Source of the DNA: Acidimicrobiales bacterium
Lineage (GTDB): Bacteria > Actinomycetota > Acidimicrobiia > Acidimicrobiales > SZUA-35
NCBI GenBank assembly: GCA_028285495.1
Contig: JANQPB010000044.1
Location: forward strand, 248,001 to 312,000
DNA length: 64,000 nucleotides
Direction: 5' to 3'
Shown here: in pieces, positions 45,058-54,722 of the stretch
Layout of the letters: every line of letters begins with the position of its first letter
How positions within the stretch are numbered: the stretch's first letter is position 1
The notes under the pieces: model-generated
The model's database searches: none
What the model was told of the DNA's origin: nothing
The model's input: the letters and a program-made list of their open reading frames with translations, nothing else
Program-made: the position numbers and the translations under genes

Positions 45058-48000
45058 TCACGTGGCCACCGGGACCGCGGTCGGCGCCGGGCGCTCGGCC
45101 AGCTTCACCGGCTGCGATGGCCCGGGGACCAGGCGGGCGCCACGGATGATCGGCGGGGCCGGCCGGGGAGCCGGCCTCCGCCCCGGGATCCTGGCGTCGG
45201 ACGCGTCGGTTCGGCGTCGGGCGATGTCGATGGCAGGCCGAGCGGGGCCGGGGGCGAGACCGGGCCGAGCACCCGGGTCGGCGAAGGGGTCGGCGAACTG
45301 CACGATCGTGGCCACCCGGTCGACGACGACGACCCCGCGCCCCTCGGTCATCGGCAGGCCGGGGTGCCACGGGACCGGGATGCCGACGACCTCGCTGGCC
45401 TCGCGAGGATCGTGCGGTCGGAGGTAGACGATCGATCGGGCCGCCCGCACCAGCTGGGCGATCGGGCTGGCGCTGAAGCCACGGGGCTTCGCCCCTGCCG
45501 CCACCCAGCGAAGCGACGTGGCGCCGAGCAGTCGTTCGAGCGGCCCGGTGACGCTCCGATCGTGCTCGGGGAGGAGGTCGTGGTCGTCGAGCAGCAGGAG
45601 CCGTCGACCCTCCCCCGGCTCGGCCACCAGGTCGGCCAGCTCGTCGAGCGCCGCCGCCCGCTCCTCACCCTCGATGGTGCAACGGCGTGCCGCCCCGCCG
45701 AGGTCACCGAGCGGTGAGCCGGGCTGGGCCACGACCCACACCTCGGCACCGGCGGCGACCGCCTCCCGTCCGATGGCCGCCAGGACGCTCGACCGGCCGC
45801 TGCGAGGATCGCCGACGACCGAGAGGTTGGCGTGACGCAGGTCGACGGGGTGCGGGGCGCCGGTCAGGTCGGCCAGCGCCACGACCGGGCGCAGCGGGTC
45901 GGCGCCGCCGCGGCGGCCGCCGGCGATGGGCAGGGTGACCAGTCGGGGCAGCGGCCGGGTGGCGAGGCAAGGGTCGACCCGACCGGCCAGGCCGTCCGCC
46001 AGCTCGACCAGCGACTGGCGGTTGCGGCGCCGATGCTCGTCCGCCGCCCGGGCCTGCGAGCGGCCGATCGCCGCCGGCCCGGCGGCGACCACCGTCGCTC
46101 CGGCCGGCACGGGCCCGACGAGCGACGCGATCTGGACCAGCGTCGAGCCGTCGAGGAAGCCCTGGCCCGGTCGCAGGTCGACCTGTTTGGCCTGAGCGGC
46201 GGGGATCCCGGCCTCGCCGTAGCCCTGGGCGTCGGCCTGGCGCAGCACGAGCCGACCCGAGATCGCCGACGTGACCGCCGCCCGCAGCGCCGACAGCCGG
46301 GAGGCGGTCACCAGCGGATGGATGCCGACCTGGCGGCCCTCGGTGACGAGGCGCTGGAGGGCGGTCGACGTCGCGGCGAGCCCGGCGGCCCCTGCCCCCT
46401 GCTCGAGCGTCTGGATCAGGGTGTCCAGCCCGTCGATCACCAGCAGGACGGCCGCCTCGTCCGGAGGTGCGTCGGAGCGGGCGACCGCCTCGGCCAGCGC
46501 GCCCCGCCGGCGCTCGAGCTCGCGGTCGAGCCGCTCGACGATCCGGGTCACCGCCTCGAGGTCGTCGCCGGTCGCCACCGCAGCGCACTGGGGCAGGCGC
46601 CCGAGCCCGACCAGCTCGCGGGAGGCGACGTCGATCCCGAAGATGGTCAGGTGACCACCGCCGGCCTCGGCATCGTCGAGCGCGGCCGAGACCGCGGCCG
46701 TGATCAGCGCCGTCGACTTCCCCGACCCCCCGGTTCCGGCGATCAACAGACCGCCCGAGCGGGCGAGGTCGAGCACCGCCGGGTACTGGGCCTGGGCCTC
46801 GGGGTCGTCGACCATGCCGAGCACGACCCGGGTTCCCGGCGCCGGCTCGTCCGGCCCGGTCGGCAACTCGGCCCTGGTCTCGTCGAGGGCGATCACCTCG
46901 GGCAGCACCTCCAGCCACGGGGCTCGGCCCCGGCCGTGACCGAGCCGTCGCCCGGCCTCGACGACGGCGTCGAGCAGTGCGTCGAGCTGGGTTCGACCAG
47001 CCCCGGCCCCGACCTCGGCGTTGCGACCGCCGCAGCCGGGGTCAGCGAGCGCCGAAGACGGCGGTCGCTCGTCTCGGATGGCCGCGGATCGGGCGGCGTC
47101 GCGGAGGGCGACCGTGCTCCCCCCGAACCGGTCGACACCGACCGGGGGTCGGCCCGACTCGGCCAGCAGCGGCGCCCCCGACCAGGCCGACTGGAAGGCG
47201 ATCGGCTCGCCGGCGCCGAGCCGGGCGTAGCCGCGGCCCCGCAACGGGGTCGGGATGGCGGCGGCGTCGGCCGTGCCGATCACGGCGGTCGACTCGGCGC
47301 CGTCGAGCATCCGCAGCGCGATCCGCAGGTTGGTGTTGGCCTTGATGTTGTCGTCGACCGCCCCGGACGGTCGCTGGGTGGCCAGCAGCAGGTGGATGCC
47401 CAGGCTGCGGCCCCGCTGGGCGATGTCGACCATCCCGGCGACGAAGTCGGGGATCTCCTTGACCAGGGTGGCGAACTCGTCGACCACGATCACCAGCGAC
47501 GGCGGGGCCTCGTGCGGGTGTCGCTCGATCATCTCCGCCAGGTCCTTTGCCCGCCCCTGCAGCAGATCCATCCGACGGTTCAGCTCGGCCCGCAGCGAGG
47601 TCAGCGCCCGCATGGCCAGCAGGCCGTCGAGGTTGGTCACGTAGCCGACGGTGTGGGGCGCCCGCCGGAACACGTCGCTCGAGGCGCCGCCCTTGTAGTC
47701 GATGAACAGGACGTTGACCCGGGTCGGCGGGTTCTCGGCCATGAGCCCGGCGACCAGCGACATCACGAGCTCGCTCTTGCCGGCGCCGCTGGTGCCCCCG
47801 ATCAGCCCGTGCGGGCCGTGCTCTACCAGGTCGAGCACGAGCGGGCCCGACTCGGTGTGGCCGATCGGGGCACGCAGCGAGTGGCCACCGCTCGTGGCCC
47901 ACCGGCGGGCGACGGCGTCGGCGTCGATCGACGAGACCCCGAGCGCCGTGAACAGCGGGACGACCCGGGGGATGGCGGTCACGGCGTTGGCCGACGAGGC

Positions 48001-49854
48001 ATCGCGTACCGGGGCGAGGGCTCTGGCGGTGGCGAGAGCGAGCTCCGGCGAGACCCGTTCGTGGTCGACCAGCTGGTCGGCGACCTCCGGATCGGTCGAC
48101 GTGATCCGCGACAGGTCACCGGTGACCGCCGGCCGGCAGTCGGCGACGGCGCTGGCCTGACGGGGCACGCGCTCGGCCCGGTCGGTCAACCAGACGATGG
48201 TGATCCCGGCTTCGGGACCCGCATCGAGGAGGCGCGAGACCAGGGCCGCGTCGGGTTCGAGCGATCGGTCGAGAACGGCGAGGATCCGGGGGAATCGTCT
48301 GGTGGCCGAGCCCTCGAGCCGGCGAGCGGCCTCGGCCCCGAGCTCGCCGACCAGTGCGTCGATGCCGGCCGTCGTCTCGGCCAGGTGCGGGCCGGCGAGC
48401 GGCGAGCTGGTGGACCGGGTGTGGGGCAGCCAGCACAACCAACGGCCGGCCCGTCGCTCGGGCCCGGTCGCGGCGACCACCACCAGGTCCTCCGGGCTGT
48501 GGAGGCAGGCGGCCTGCAGCACCAGCGACGTCATCAGCGCCGAGGTCTCCGACGAGCGGCCCACCAGGCCGACGACACCGAGGTCGGCCAGCGGCAACCG
48601 CACCGGTACGTCGGTCAGGGTGTCGGTCTGGCCGTAGGCCTCGACGACCCGATCGCGGTACTCGGCGTCGCCCCGGTCGAGCTGGCGGACGTCGAGCGCC
48701 GCCGGGACGTCACCCACGCCGACCCGGAGGTGCAGGAAGTCGCTGGCCGAGCGATCCCGAACCCAGAGCTGCCCCGAGCGGGTGCGGGCCCGCTCGGCCA
48801 GCACGGCGACGTCGGGGGCGGCGGCGAAGCGTCGGTTGCGCTCGTCGGCCAGCGCCCGCTCGACCTCGATCGCCTTGGCCGCCAGCTCGTCCTCGAACCG
48901 GTCCACCGCCATCGCGAACTCCCTGCCGGACCGCCGTCGCTGGTCGAGCCAGTTGCCGATGACCATCACCGGCGAGAACGCGGCGAACAGCAGGTAGCGC
49001 GGATTGCCGAGCACGAAGGCGAACGACACCCCCATGAGCACCGGGAGCAGCGCAGACAGGTAGGCGAAGCGGGAGCCCTCGGGCCGGACGGGGACGTCGG
49101 CCAGCGGCTCGACCACGGCGGCGCGGACCGGGGCCGGGAAGTACGGCGTGCGATGGAACGGGATCTGCCCGAACACGTCGGTGGCGGCCGGGCCGGAGGG
49201 CGCAGCGGACCGATGCTCGGCGCCGGCCGGGCACGAGCTGCGGACGACCATCGTGCTGGCACCGAGCCGGACGACCTGCTCGGGCCGGAGCGTGGCCCCG
49301 TCGGCGAGGACGGCGCCGCCGCTGCGGACCTGGTTGCGGTCGACCGCGATCGCCCGCACCCGCACCACCGCCTCGCCGACGCCCCGGCCGGGGGTCACCT
49401 CGACCTCGAGGTGCCGGCGGGAGATCTGCGGGTCGGTGAGCACCAGGTCGGCGTGGGGATCGCGGCCGACAACGTGGACACCCCAACGGAGCTCGATCGA
49501 GCGGCCGGCGTCGGGGCCGGAGGCGACGACGAGCCGTGGCCGATCGCCGACGGTGGCCGGGAGCCGGGCCGGGCGGCACCAACCGATGAGCAGCGCGTCA
49601 CCCGAGATCAGCCCGGCCTCGATCACCGTTGCCCGGCGGTCGAGCGCGACCGCCCGGTCGGCGTCGCCACCGCCGACGCCGTCGGCGGACGAGCGAGCCA
49701 CCGGGCAGGCCGGATCGACGAGCAGACCGAGCTCGGCCGCCACCGCATCGACGACGGCGCCGACCCGGTGGCCCGGCTCGACCCGGACGATCACGTCACC
49801 GACGTGAGCCGGCCCGACGGCCCGAGCGTCTTCGATGCGCAGCGAGATCTCCAT
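45058..49854 (-). CDS. FHA-domain FtsK/SpoIIIE ATPase, type VII secretion (EssC/EccC-like)
   Basis: 1,598 residues. An FHA domain occupies about 105-185 (HVVGRDPHADLVLTDPQISR then RHLEVEV). Two hydrophobic helices follow near 270-305. Three FtsK-type ATPase domains come next: Walker A GGTSGAGKS near 686 with VVDEFATLVKE downstream, AGTGGSGKST near 1040, and GDPRSGRSS near 1352, where the Walker lysine is Arg, so the third domain may be inactive. This is the motor of ESX/T7SS, which exports WxG100 proteins. The FHA fusion is more like Firmicute EssC than mycobacterial EccC. EccB, EccD, EccE and mycosin genes are not in the window. ATG 49854 has TACGTT six bases upstream. Divergent from the WxG gene. 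Confidence 0.9.
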   Translation of the reverse strand: MEISLRIEDARAVGPAHVGDVIVRVEPGHRVGAVVDAVAAELGLLVDPACPVARSSADGVGGGDADRAVALDRRATVIEAGLISGDALLIGWCRPARLPATVGDRPRLVVASGPDAGRSIELRWGVHVVGRDPHADLVLTDPQISRRHLEVEVTPGRGVGEAVVRVRAIAVDRNQVRSGGAVLADGATLRPEQVVRLGASTMVVRSSCPAGAEHRSAAPSGPAATDVFGQIPFHRTPYFPAPVRAAVVEPLADVPVRPEGSRFAYLSALLPVLMGVSFAFVLGNPRYLLFAAFSPVMVIGNWLDQRRRSGREFAMAVDRFEDELAAKAIEVERALADERNRRFAAAPDVAVLAERARTRSGQLWVRDRSASDFLHLRVGVGDVPAALDVRQLDRGDAEYRDRVVEAYGQTDTLTDVPVRLPLADLGVVGLVGRSSETSALMTSLVLQAACLHSPEDLVVVAATGPERRAGRWLCWLPHTRSTSSPLAGPHLAETTAGIDALVGELGAEAARRLEGSATRRFPRILAVLDRSLEPDAALVSRLLDAGPEAGITIVWLTDRAERVPRQASAVADCRPAVTGDLSRITSTDPEVADQLVDHERVSPELALATARALAPVRDASSANAVTAIPRVVPLFTALGVSSIDADAVARRWATSGGHSLRAPIGHTESGPLVLDLVEHGPHGLIGGTSGAGKSELVMSLVAGLMAENPPTRVNVLFIDYKGGASSDVFRRAPHTVGYVTNLDGLLAMRALTSLRAELNRRMDLLQGRAKDLAEMIERHPHEAPPSLVIVVDEFATLVKEIPDFVAGMVDIAQRGRSLGIHLLLATQRPSGAVDDNIKANTNLRIALRMLDGAESTAVIGTADAAAIPTPLRGRGYARLGAGEPIAFQSAWSGAPLLAESGRPPVGVDRFGGSTVALRDAARSAAIRDERPPSSALADPGCGGRNAEVGAGAGRTQLDALLDAVVEAGRRLGHGRGRAPWLEVLPEVIALDETRAELPTGPDEPAPGTRVVLGMVDDPEAQAQYPAVLDLARSGGLLIAGTGGSGKSTALITAAVSAALDDAEAGGGHLTIFGIDVASRELVGLGRLPQCAAVATGDDLEAVTRIVERLDRELERRRGALAEAVARSDAPPDEAAVLLVIDGLDTLIQTLEQGAGAAGLAATSTALQRLVTEGRQVGIHPLVTASRLSALRAAVTSAISGRLVLRQADAQGYGEAGIPAAQAKQVDLRPGQGFLDGSTLVQIASLVGPVPAGATVVAAGPAAIGRSQARAADEHRRRNRQSLVELADGLAGRVDPCLATRPLPRLVTLPIAGGRRGGADPLRPVVALADLTGAPHPVDLRHANLSVVGDPRSGRSSVLAAIGREAVAAGAEVWVVAQPGSPLGDLGGAARRCTIEGEERAAALDELADLVAEPGEGRRLLLLDDHDLLPEHDRSVTGPLERLLGATSLRWVAAGAKPRGFSASPIAQLVRAARSIVYLRPHDPREASEVVGIPVPWHPGLPMTEGRGVVVVDRVATIVQFADPFADPGARPGLAPGPARPAIDIARRRTDASDARIPGRRPAPRPAPPIIRGARLVPGPSQPVKLAERPAPTAVPVAT

Positions 49855-49860
49855 GCCCCG

Positions 49861-49866
49861 AACGTA
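49861..49866 (-). promoter_or_regulatory. -10 element TACGTT, leaderless promoter
   Basis: TACGTT then CGGGGC then the ATG of the type VII ATPase at 49854. Confidence 0.5.
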
Positions 49867-49940
49867 GGGAGACCGATCCGATCGGGCGAGGGGGACCGGT
49901 CCCCATGGTCGTCCCCTGACCCGGTGGCCACACTCGCCGC

Positions 49941-50444
49941 ATGTCCCACCCGCCGACGAGCTACCTCAGCCCGGCCCAGCTCGAACTGGCCCTCGATCTG
50001 GCCAGGCTGCTGCGCGAGGCATCCGAGGAGATCCGCGTGCTCAGCCTCGGCACCAGTGGCTCGGGCGGTCGGGCCGGCGACGCCGCCCTGGCCATGCGCC
50101 ACTGGATCGGCCCCCACCGCGACACCTTCGAGCGACTGCACGCCGACGAGCAGGCCTCGGCCGTCACCGCCAGGAACCGTCTCGACGACGAGGCCGACGC
50201 CTGGGCCCGCTTCTGGGCCGACGCCACCGACGCCCGCCAGCAGCGGCTCCACGATGAGGCGATGGCCGACCACCGGCTGGCGGAGGCCAACTACCGACGC
50301 GAGTTCGACGCCTGGAGCGAGGCGATCTCGGCCGATCCGGCGTCGACGATCCACCTGGCCACCCCGATCCGCCCGCAGCCGCCCGCCGCGCCGTCGCCGG
50401 TCGTCGTGCCGACGGCGGCGGACGACTACCGGCCGACGTCGTAG
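49941..50444 (+). CDS. WxG-motif helical protein, probable type VII secretion substrate
   Basis: 167 residues, longer than the usual 100. Two predicted helices flank a W55-I56-G57 turn (LAMRHWIGPHRDTF), the diagnostic WxG pattern. No signal peptide, as expected. A long second helix with many charged residues (58-130) precedes a Pro-rich tail. It could be a substrate or a chaperone-like partner of the adjacent ATPase. A classical YxxxD/E export motif is not clear. Divergent from the ATPase gene by 86 bases; followed 17 bases later by the degenerate GGDEF gene. Confidence 0.65.
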   Translation: MSHPPTSYLSPAQLELALDLARLLREASEEIRVLSLGTSGSGGRAGDAALAMRHWIGPHRDTFERLHADEQASAVTARNRLDDEADAWARFWADATDARQQRLHDEAMADHRLAEANYRREFDAWSEAISADPASTIHLATPIRPQPPAAPSPVVVPTAADDYRPTS

Positions 50445-50461
50445 TCGGCCGTCCGGACACG

Positions 50462-51082
50462 TTGCCGCTCCAGATCGCGGCGGGCGAGGCCGATACCCCC
50501 GGGGTGACCGGCGGCCAACCCGAACCCGGCCCCGACCCGGACCGACGACCGACCAGGCCAGCCGGCCTCGCCCCGGTCGGCCGGAGCGGCGTGCTGGCGC
50601 GCCTCGGCGCCAGTCTCGATCGGCCGCCGGTGGGGTTGCTGCTCATCGGATGGGACCGGATCGGCGAGTCGTACGGGGTCCACGAGCTGCAGGTCGAGCG
50701 GAGCGTCGTGTTCACGGCGACGGCCTGCACGAGGATCACCGACGAGATCATCGCTGCGTCCGGCAACGAGTTGGCCGTCGTCCGGTCGGCCCTCGATGCG
50801 CCGGCGGCGGCCGAGGGCCTCGCCCACCGGATCGCCCAGCGGCTCGACACCGAGCTCCAGTCGCTCGCCGTCGACACCGAGCGCAGCCCGACCCGCTGGG
50901 CCATCGGTGTCGCCGTCGGCCGACCGGACGACGGCGCAGCCGATCTGCTCCGCTACGCCGAGGTGGCCCTCGACGACGCCTGGTTGCTCGGCGGTGGCCG
51001 GTTGGTCGCGTTCGACGACGGGGATCGCGAGCTGCTCGACCCCGGCGCCGAACCCGACCTCGGGCCGGGGCCCCAGCGCTGA
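50462..51082 (+). CDS. degenerate GGDEF-like domain protein
   Basis: 206 residues from a TTG at 50462; a GTG at 50504 is an alternative. After a Pro-rich start (to about 45), VGLLLIGWDRIGESYGVHEL matches the first strand/helix of diguanylate cyclases, SGNEL (100-104) stands where GGDEF should be, and RWAIGVAVGRPDDGAADLLR then YAEVALDDAWLLGGG matches the end of the domain. The active-site and metal residues are lost, so it would not make c-di-GMP. It lies in the type VII island, between the WxG gene and the AAA ATPase. Function unknown; a structural or sensory role is a guess. Confidence 0.6.
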   Translation: MPLQIAAGEADTPGVTGGQPEPGPDPDRRPTRPAGLAPVGRSGVLARLGASLDRPPVGLLLIGWDRIGESYGVHELQVERSVVFTATACTRITDEIIAASGNELAVVRSALDAPAAAEGLAHRIAQRLDTELQSLAVDTERSPTRWAIGVAVGRPDDGAADLLRYAEVALDDAWLLGGGRLVAFDDGDRELLDPGAEPDLGPGPQR

Positions 51083-51129
51083 GACCCGGCCTCCGACGTC
51101 GACCCCGGCCCCCGGGCCCCAGCACCCTG

Positions 51130-52179
51130 CTAGAGGTACAGCCCGGTCGAGACGGCGTCGGCCGGCCGAGCACCGCCGGACGGCGGGTGCATGGCCTCGG
51201 CCAGGGTGACCGGACCGGGACCGAACGACCGCTCGGGCCAACGAGCCCGGGCCTCCTCGGGGGCGAAGGCCCGGAACTCGATCTCGGCCAGGCAGCGGCC
51301 GGGGCGGACCAGCGCCGGATGGAGTCGGTCGATCCGCTCGTTCGTGGTGATGAGGGTCAGCACCCGCAGTCCCTGCCCGAGCAGGCCGTCCGACAGGTTG
51401 AGCAGGCGAGCCAGCGACTGCCCGACCCGCTCCTTGGCGTCGGCCCGGATCAGCTCGTCCGCATCCTCGATCACGATCAGCCGCCAGGCGGAGGCCTCGC
51501 TCCCGGCGTCGATCACGACCTCGAACAGGTTGCTCGACGACGAGAAGATCCGCTCCGGATCGAGCAGGACCTGCACCCGGCACCGATCGGTCCACGCCCG
51601 GGCCAGCGCCCGGAGGGCCGTCGTCTTGCCCGTCCCCGGCGGGCCGTGCCACAGCACGAGCCGGCCGACGGCCTCGTCGAGGTCGGCGTCGACGAGCGAC
51701 TCGACCCGACCCGCCACCTCGTCTGGGTAGTTGCCGGCGATCTCGGACCAGGTCGGCGCCTCCAGCTCCCGGCTGCGCCGGTAGACGTCCTCGCCGACCT
51801 GCCAGAAGTCGATCGCCACCTCCCCGGGATCGGGCTCCTCGTCTGGCACCCGCTCGGCGAACAGGGCGGCGCCGGCCTTGGCTGCGGCGAGGTCGGCGGC
51901 CCGGACGGTGATCGAGCCACGGCGGCTCTGCCGCTGCTCGACCAGCGCCGTCCAGCCAGGGCCGACGACGAGCCGGATCGCCCAACCCGACCCGCCGACG
52001 TCGAGCACCACCTCGCCGACGCCGTCGATCGCCAGCTCGCCCTCGTCGCCGCTCGGCAGGTCGATCTGGCGGACGATCGACTCGTCGCCGGACAGCACGG
52101 GCGCGACGAACCGGGCCCAGATCACGCTGTACAGGCCGCTCTCGGCCACCAGCGTCGGAGGGGAGGTTGGCGTGGACAT
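51130..52179 (-). CDS. AAA ATPase of the type VII secretion island
   Basis: 349 residues. A novel beta-rich N-terminus (1-140) precedes one AAA domain: Walker A GPPGTGKTT (179-187), Walker B LIVIEDADEL (near 235), sensor region LTLITTNERIDRLHPALVRP with the arginine finger pattern near GRC. It is reminiscent of the EccA/DUF5925 type of AAA chaperones in actinobacteria, but without the TPR domain of EccA. It may remodel or deliver the WxG protein. Convergent with the degenerate GGDEF gene, and 101 bases downstream of lysS. Confidence 0.75.
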   Translation of the reverse strand: MSTPTSPPTLVAESGLYSVIWARFVAPVLSGDESIVRQIDLPSGDEGELAIDGVGEVVLDVGGSGWAIRLVVGPGWTALVEQRQSRRGSITVRAADLAAAKAGAALFAERVPDEEPDPGEVAIDFWQVGEDVYRRSRELEAPTWSEIAGNYPDEVAGRVESLVDADLDEAVGRLVLWHGPPGTGKTTALRALARAWTDRCRVQVLLDPERIFSSSSNLFEVVIDAGSEASAWRLIVIEDADELIRADAKERVGQSLARLLNLSDGLLGQGLRVLTLITTNERIDRLHPALVRPGRCLAEIEFRAFAPEEARARWPERSFGPGPVTLAEAMHPPSGGARPADAVSTGLYL

Positions 52180-52280
52180 GGAGCGACCAGGAAACCCGGT
52201 CGCCGATCACCGGGCAACCGAATTGCGGACCGATGACGAAGCCGAGAGGCCCGGGGAACGGGCCACCGGCAGAACCGGGC

Positions 52281-53705
52281 TCAGCCCTCCTCGAAGCGCT
52301 CGATCCGCAGGGTCGGGAACAGCACCACGTCGCGGATCGTCTGCACGTCGGCCAGAAGCATGACCAGCCGGTCGATGCCGATGCCGAGCCCACCGGTGGG
52401 CGGGAGGCCGTAGTCGAGGGCCCGGAGGTAGTCCTCGTCGACGACCATGGCCTCGTCGTCACCGGCCTCCTTCTGGCGGACCTGGTCCTCGAACCGGGCC
52501 CGCTGCTCGTCCGGGTCGATCAGCTCGGTGAAGGCGTTGCACAGCTCCCGCCCGGCCACGACCGCCTCGAACCGCTCGGTGAACCCTGGCCGCTCCCGGT
52601 GCTCGCGGGACAGCGGCGAGACCTCGGCCGGGTAGTCGGTCACGAACACCGGGCCCCACAGCTCGGGCTCGACGGTCTTCTCGTAGATCTCGAGGATCAG
52701 CTTGCCCGGTCCGTAGCTGTCCTTGGCCTCGACCCCGTGCTCGGCGGCGAGGCGACGCAGGTCGTCGAGGTCCATCATCAGCCCGACCGGCGTGCCGATG
52801 GCCTCCTCGATCAGCTCGGTCATCGTGGCCCGCCGCCACGGCGGGGCGACGTCGATCTCCCGGTCGCCGTAGGTCAGCGTGGTCGTGCCCTTGAGCTCGA
52901 TGGCCAGGTGGGCGACCAGCTCCTCGACCAGCTCCATGATGTCGGCGTAGTCGGCGTAGGCCTGGTACAGCTCGAGCATCGTGAACTCGGGGTTGTGACG
53001 GGTGCTGATGCCCTCGTTGCGGAACACCCGCCCGATCTCGAACACCCGCTCGAGCCCACCGGCGATCAGCCGCTTGAGGTACAGCTCGGGGGCGATGCGG
53101 AGGAAGAAGTCCTCGTCGAGCGCGTTGTGGTGGGTGGTGAACGGGCGGGCCAGGGCCCCGCCGGGGATGGGGTGGAAGATCGGGGTCTCGACTTCCATGA
53201 AGCCGCGGTCCTCGAGCCAGCGCCGGGCCAGCGACACCAGCCTCGACCGGAGCACGAACACCTCCCGGCTCTCGGGGGTGACCCACAGGTCGACGTAGCG
53301 CTGGCGGTAGCGGAGGTCCTGGTCGGTGATGCCGTGGAACTTGTCGGGGAACGGGCGACGGGCCTCGGCCAGCACCACCCACTGCTCGACCTTGACCGAC
53401 AGCTCACCCTTGCGGGTCTTCATGACCTCGCCGGTCACCCCGATCCAGTCGCCGAGCGACAGCGAGCAGAACCGCTCGAAGTCGGGGGTGACCTTGCCCG
53501 GGGCGAACAGCTGGATGCGGCCGCCGCCGTCCTGCAGGGTGCCGAAGGCGAGCTTGCCCTGGACCCGGCGCAGCATCAGTCGGCCGGCGATCGTGACCTG
53601 CTCGCCGGTCTCGTGGCCATCGTCGATCGAGTCGTGGCGATCCCGGATCTCCGCCGAGGTCGCGGTCGGCTCGAACCGGTAGGGGATGGTGGGGGAATCG
53701 GACAT
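52281..53705 (-). CDS. lysS: lysyl-tRNA synthetase, class II
   Basis: 474 residues, the normal size. OB-fold anticodon-binding domain (about 40-150) with QVTIAGRLMLRRVQGKLAF, then the class II catalytic core: motif 2 region GLERVFEIGRVFRNEGISTR (with HNPEFTMLELYQAYADY after it) and motif 3 GLPPTGGLGIGIDRLVMLL. Charges tRNA-Lys with lysine. Starts nine bases after nadC, so it is probably co-transcribed with it. Confidence 0.97.
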   Translation of the reverse strand: MSDSPTIPYRFEPTATSAEIRDRHDSIDDGHETGEQVTIAGRLMLRRVQGKLAFGTLQDGGGRIQLFAPGKVTPDFERFCSLSLGDWIGVTGEVMKTRKGELSVKVEQWVVLAEARRPFPDKFHGITDQDLRYRQRYVDLWVTPESREVFVLRSRLVSLARRWLEDRGFMEVETPIFHPIPGGALARPFTTHHNALDEDFFLRIAPELYLKRLIAGGLERVFEIGRVFRNEGISTRHNPEFTMLELYQAYADYADIMELVEELVAHLAIELKGTTTLTYGDREIDVAPPWRRATMTELIEEAIGTPVGLMMDLDDLRRLAAEHGVEAKDSYGPGKLILEIYEKTVEPELWGPVFVTDYPAEVSPLSREHRERPGFTERFEAVVAGRELCNAFTELIDPDEQRARFEDQVRQKEAGDDEAMVVDEDYLRALDYGLPPTGGLGIGIDRLVMLLADVQTIRDVVLFPTLRIERFEEG

Positions 53706-53714
53706 GGTTCGTTC

Positions 53715-54596
53715 TCAGCTGGCTTCGGGGACGACGTCGAGGCCGATATCGAGGACCCGGGCCGAGTTGGTGATCGAGCCGGACGACACGAGGTCGACCC
53801 CGGTGCCGGCGTAGGCGTCGAGGGTGTCCAACGTGATACCACCCGAGGCCTCGAGCAGCGGACGTTTTCTGCCGCCGTCCGCGGCCCAGGCGTCGACCTT
53901 GGGCACGAGGGCGGTCAGCTCGTCCGGGGTGAAGTTGTCGAGCAGGATGATGTCGGCTCCGGCCTCGAGCGCCTCGAACATCACGGCCTCGGTGTCGGCC
54001 TCGACGTGGATCGTGCGACCGGGCCAGCGGCGCCTGGCCTCGCCGACCGCGTCGGCGACGGTGGTGCCGAGCAGGTGGTTGTCCTTCAGCATCAGCCAGT
54101 CGGACAGGTTGCCCCGATGGTTGTTGGCCCCACCGGCCCGCACCGCCGCCTTCTGCAGCGACCGGTAGCCCGGCAGGGTCTTTCGGGTGTCCCAGACGAT
54201 GACCCGACCGGCGGCCAGGTCGACCCAGCGGGCGGCGTTGGTGGCCACCCCCGAGAGGTGGCTGAGGAAGTTGAGGGCGGTTCGCTCGGCGGTCAGCAGC
54301 GTGGCGAACGAGCCGCGGGCCACGCCGAAGGTCTCGCCGGCCTCGACCCGGTCACCGTCGGTCTTCGACCACTCGACGGTGAGACCCTCGTCGACCGCGG
54401 CGAACGTCTCCTCGACGCAGCGGCAGCCGGCGATGACGCCGGCCGACCTGGCCCCGAAGGTGGCGGTGGCCCGGCGGGCGGGGTCGAGCAACGACGACGT
54501 GAGGTCGCCGAGCGGGGTCAGGTCCTCGGCCAAGGCCCGGTCGACGAGGAAGCGGATGTCGGCGACGGGGGCTTGGAGATCGGTGCGGATGGTCAC
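53715..54596 (-). CDS. nadC: nicotinate-nucleotide pyrophosphorylase (quinolinate phosphoribosyltransferase)
   Basis: 293 residues. Typical NadC sequence: GDLTSSLLDPARRATATF, LNFLSHLSGVATNAARWVDL, DTRKTLPGYRSLQKAAVRAG then GGANNHRGNLSDWLMLKDNH, and the C-terminal LEASGGITLDTLDAYAGTGV. Converts quinolinate plus PRPP to NaMN in NAD synthesis. GTG start at 54596. nadA and nadB are not in the window. Forms a unit with lysS downstream. Confidence 0.96.
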   Translation of the reverse strand: MTIRTDLQAPVADIRFLVDRALAEDLTPLGDLTSSLLDPARRATATFGARSAGVIAGCRCVEETFAAVDEGLTVEWSKTDGDRVEAGETFGVARGSFATLLTAERTALNFLSHLSGVATNAARWVDLAAGRVIVWDTRKTLPGYRSLQKAAVRAGGANNHRGNLSDWLMLKDNHLLGTTVADAVGEARRRWPGRTIHVEADTEAVMFEALEAGADIILLDNFTPDELTALVPKVDAWAADGGRKRPLLEASGGITLDTLDAYAGTGVDLVSSGSITNSARVLDIGLDVVPEAS

Positions 54597-54647
54597 GGGG
54601 CTCGGTTCGAGTCGGGCGAGCCCTGGTCGGGCTCGGGTGCGCCATCG

Positions 54648-54653
54648 AGCATA
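54648..54653 (-). promoter_or_regulatory. -10 element TATGCT upstream of nadC
   Basis: TATGCT on the minus strand, about 52 bases upstream of the nadC GTG. It predicts a leader of about 45 bases. Confidence 0.35.
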
Positions 54654-54722
54654 CGAGCCCGCCGCCCCGTTCCCTGGTGGGTCAGCGGCGATGCCGGTGG
54701 CTGGCCCGGCCTGGCTCGACCG

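Noticed and set aside
45832..52236. Plus-strand open frame of 2,134 residues
   Set aside because: Antisense to the type VII ATPase and overlapping the real plus-strand WxG and GGDEF-like genes out of frame.
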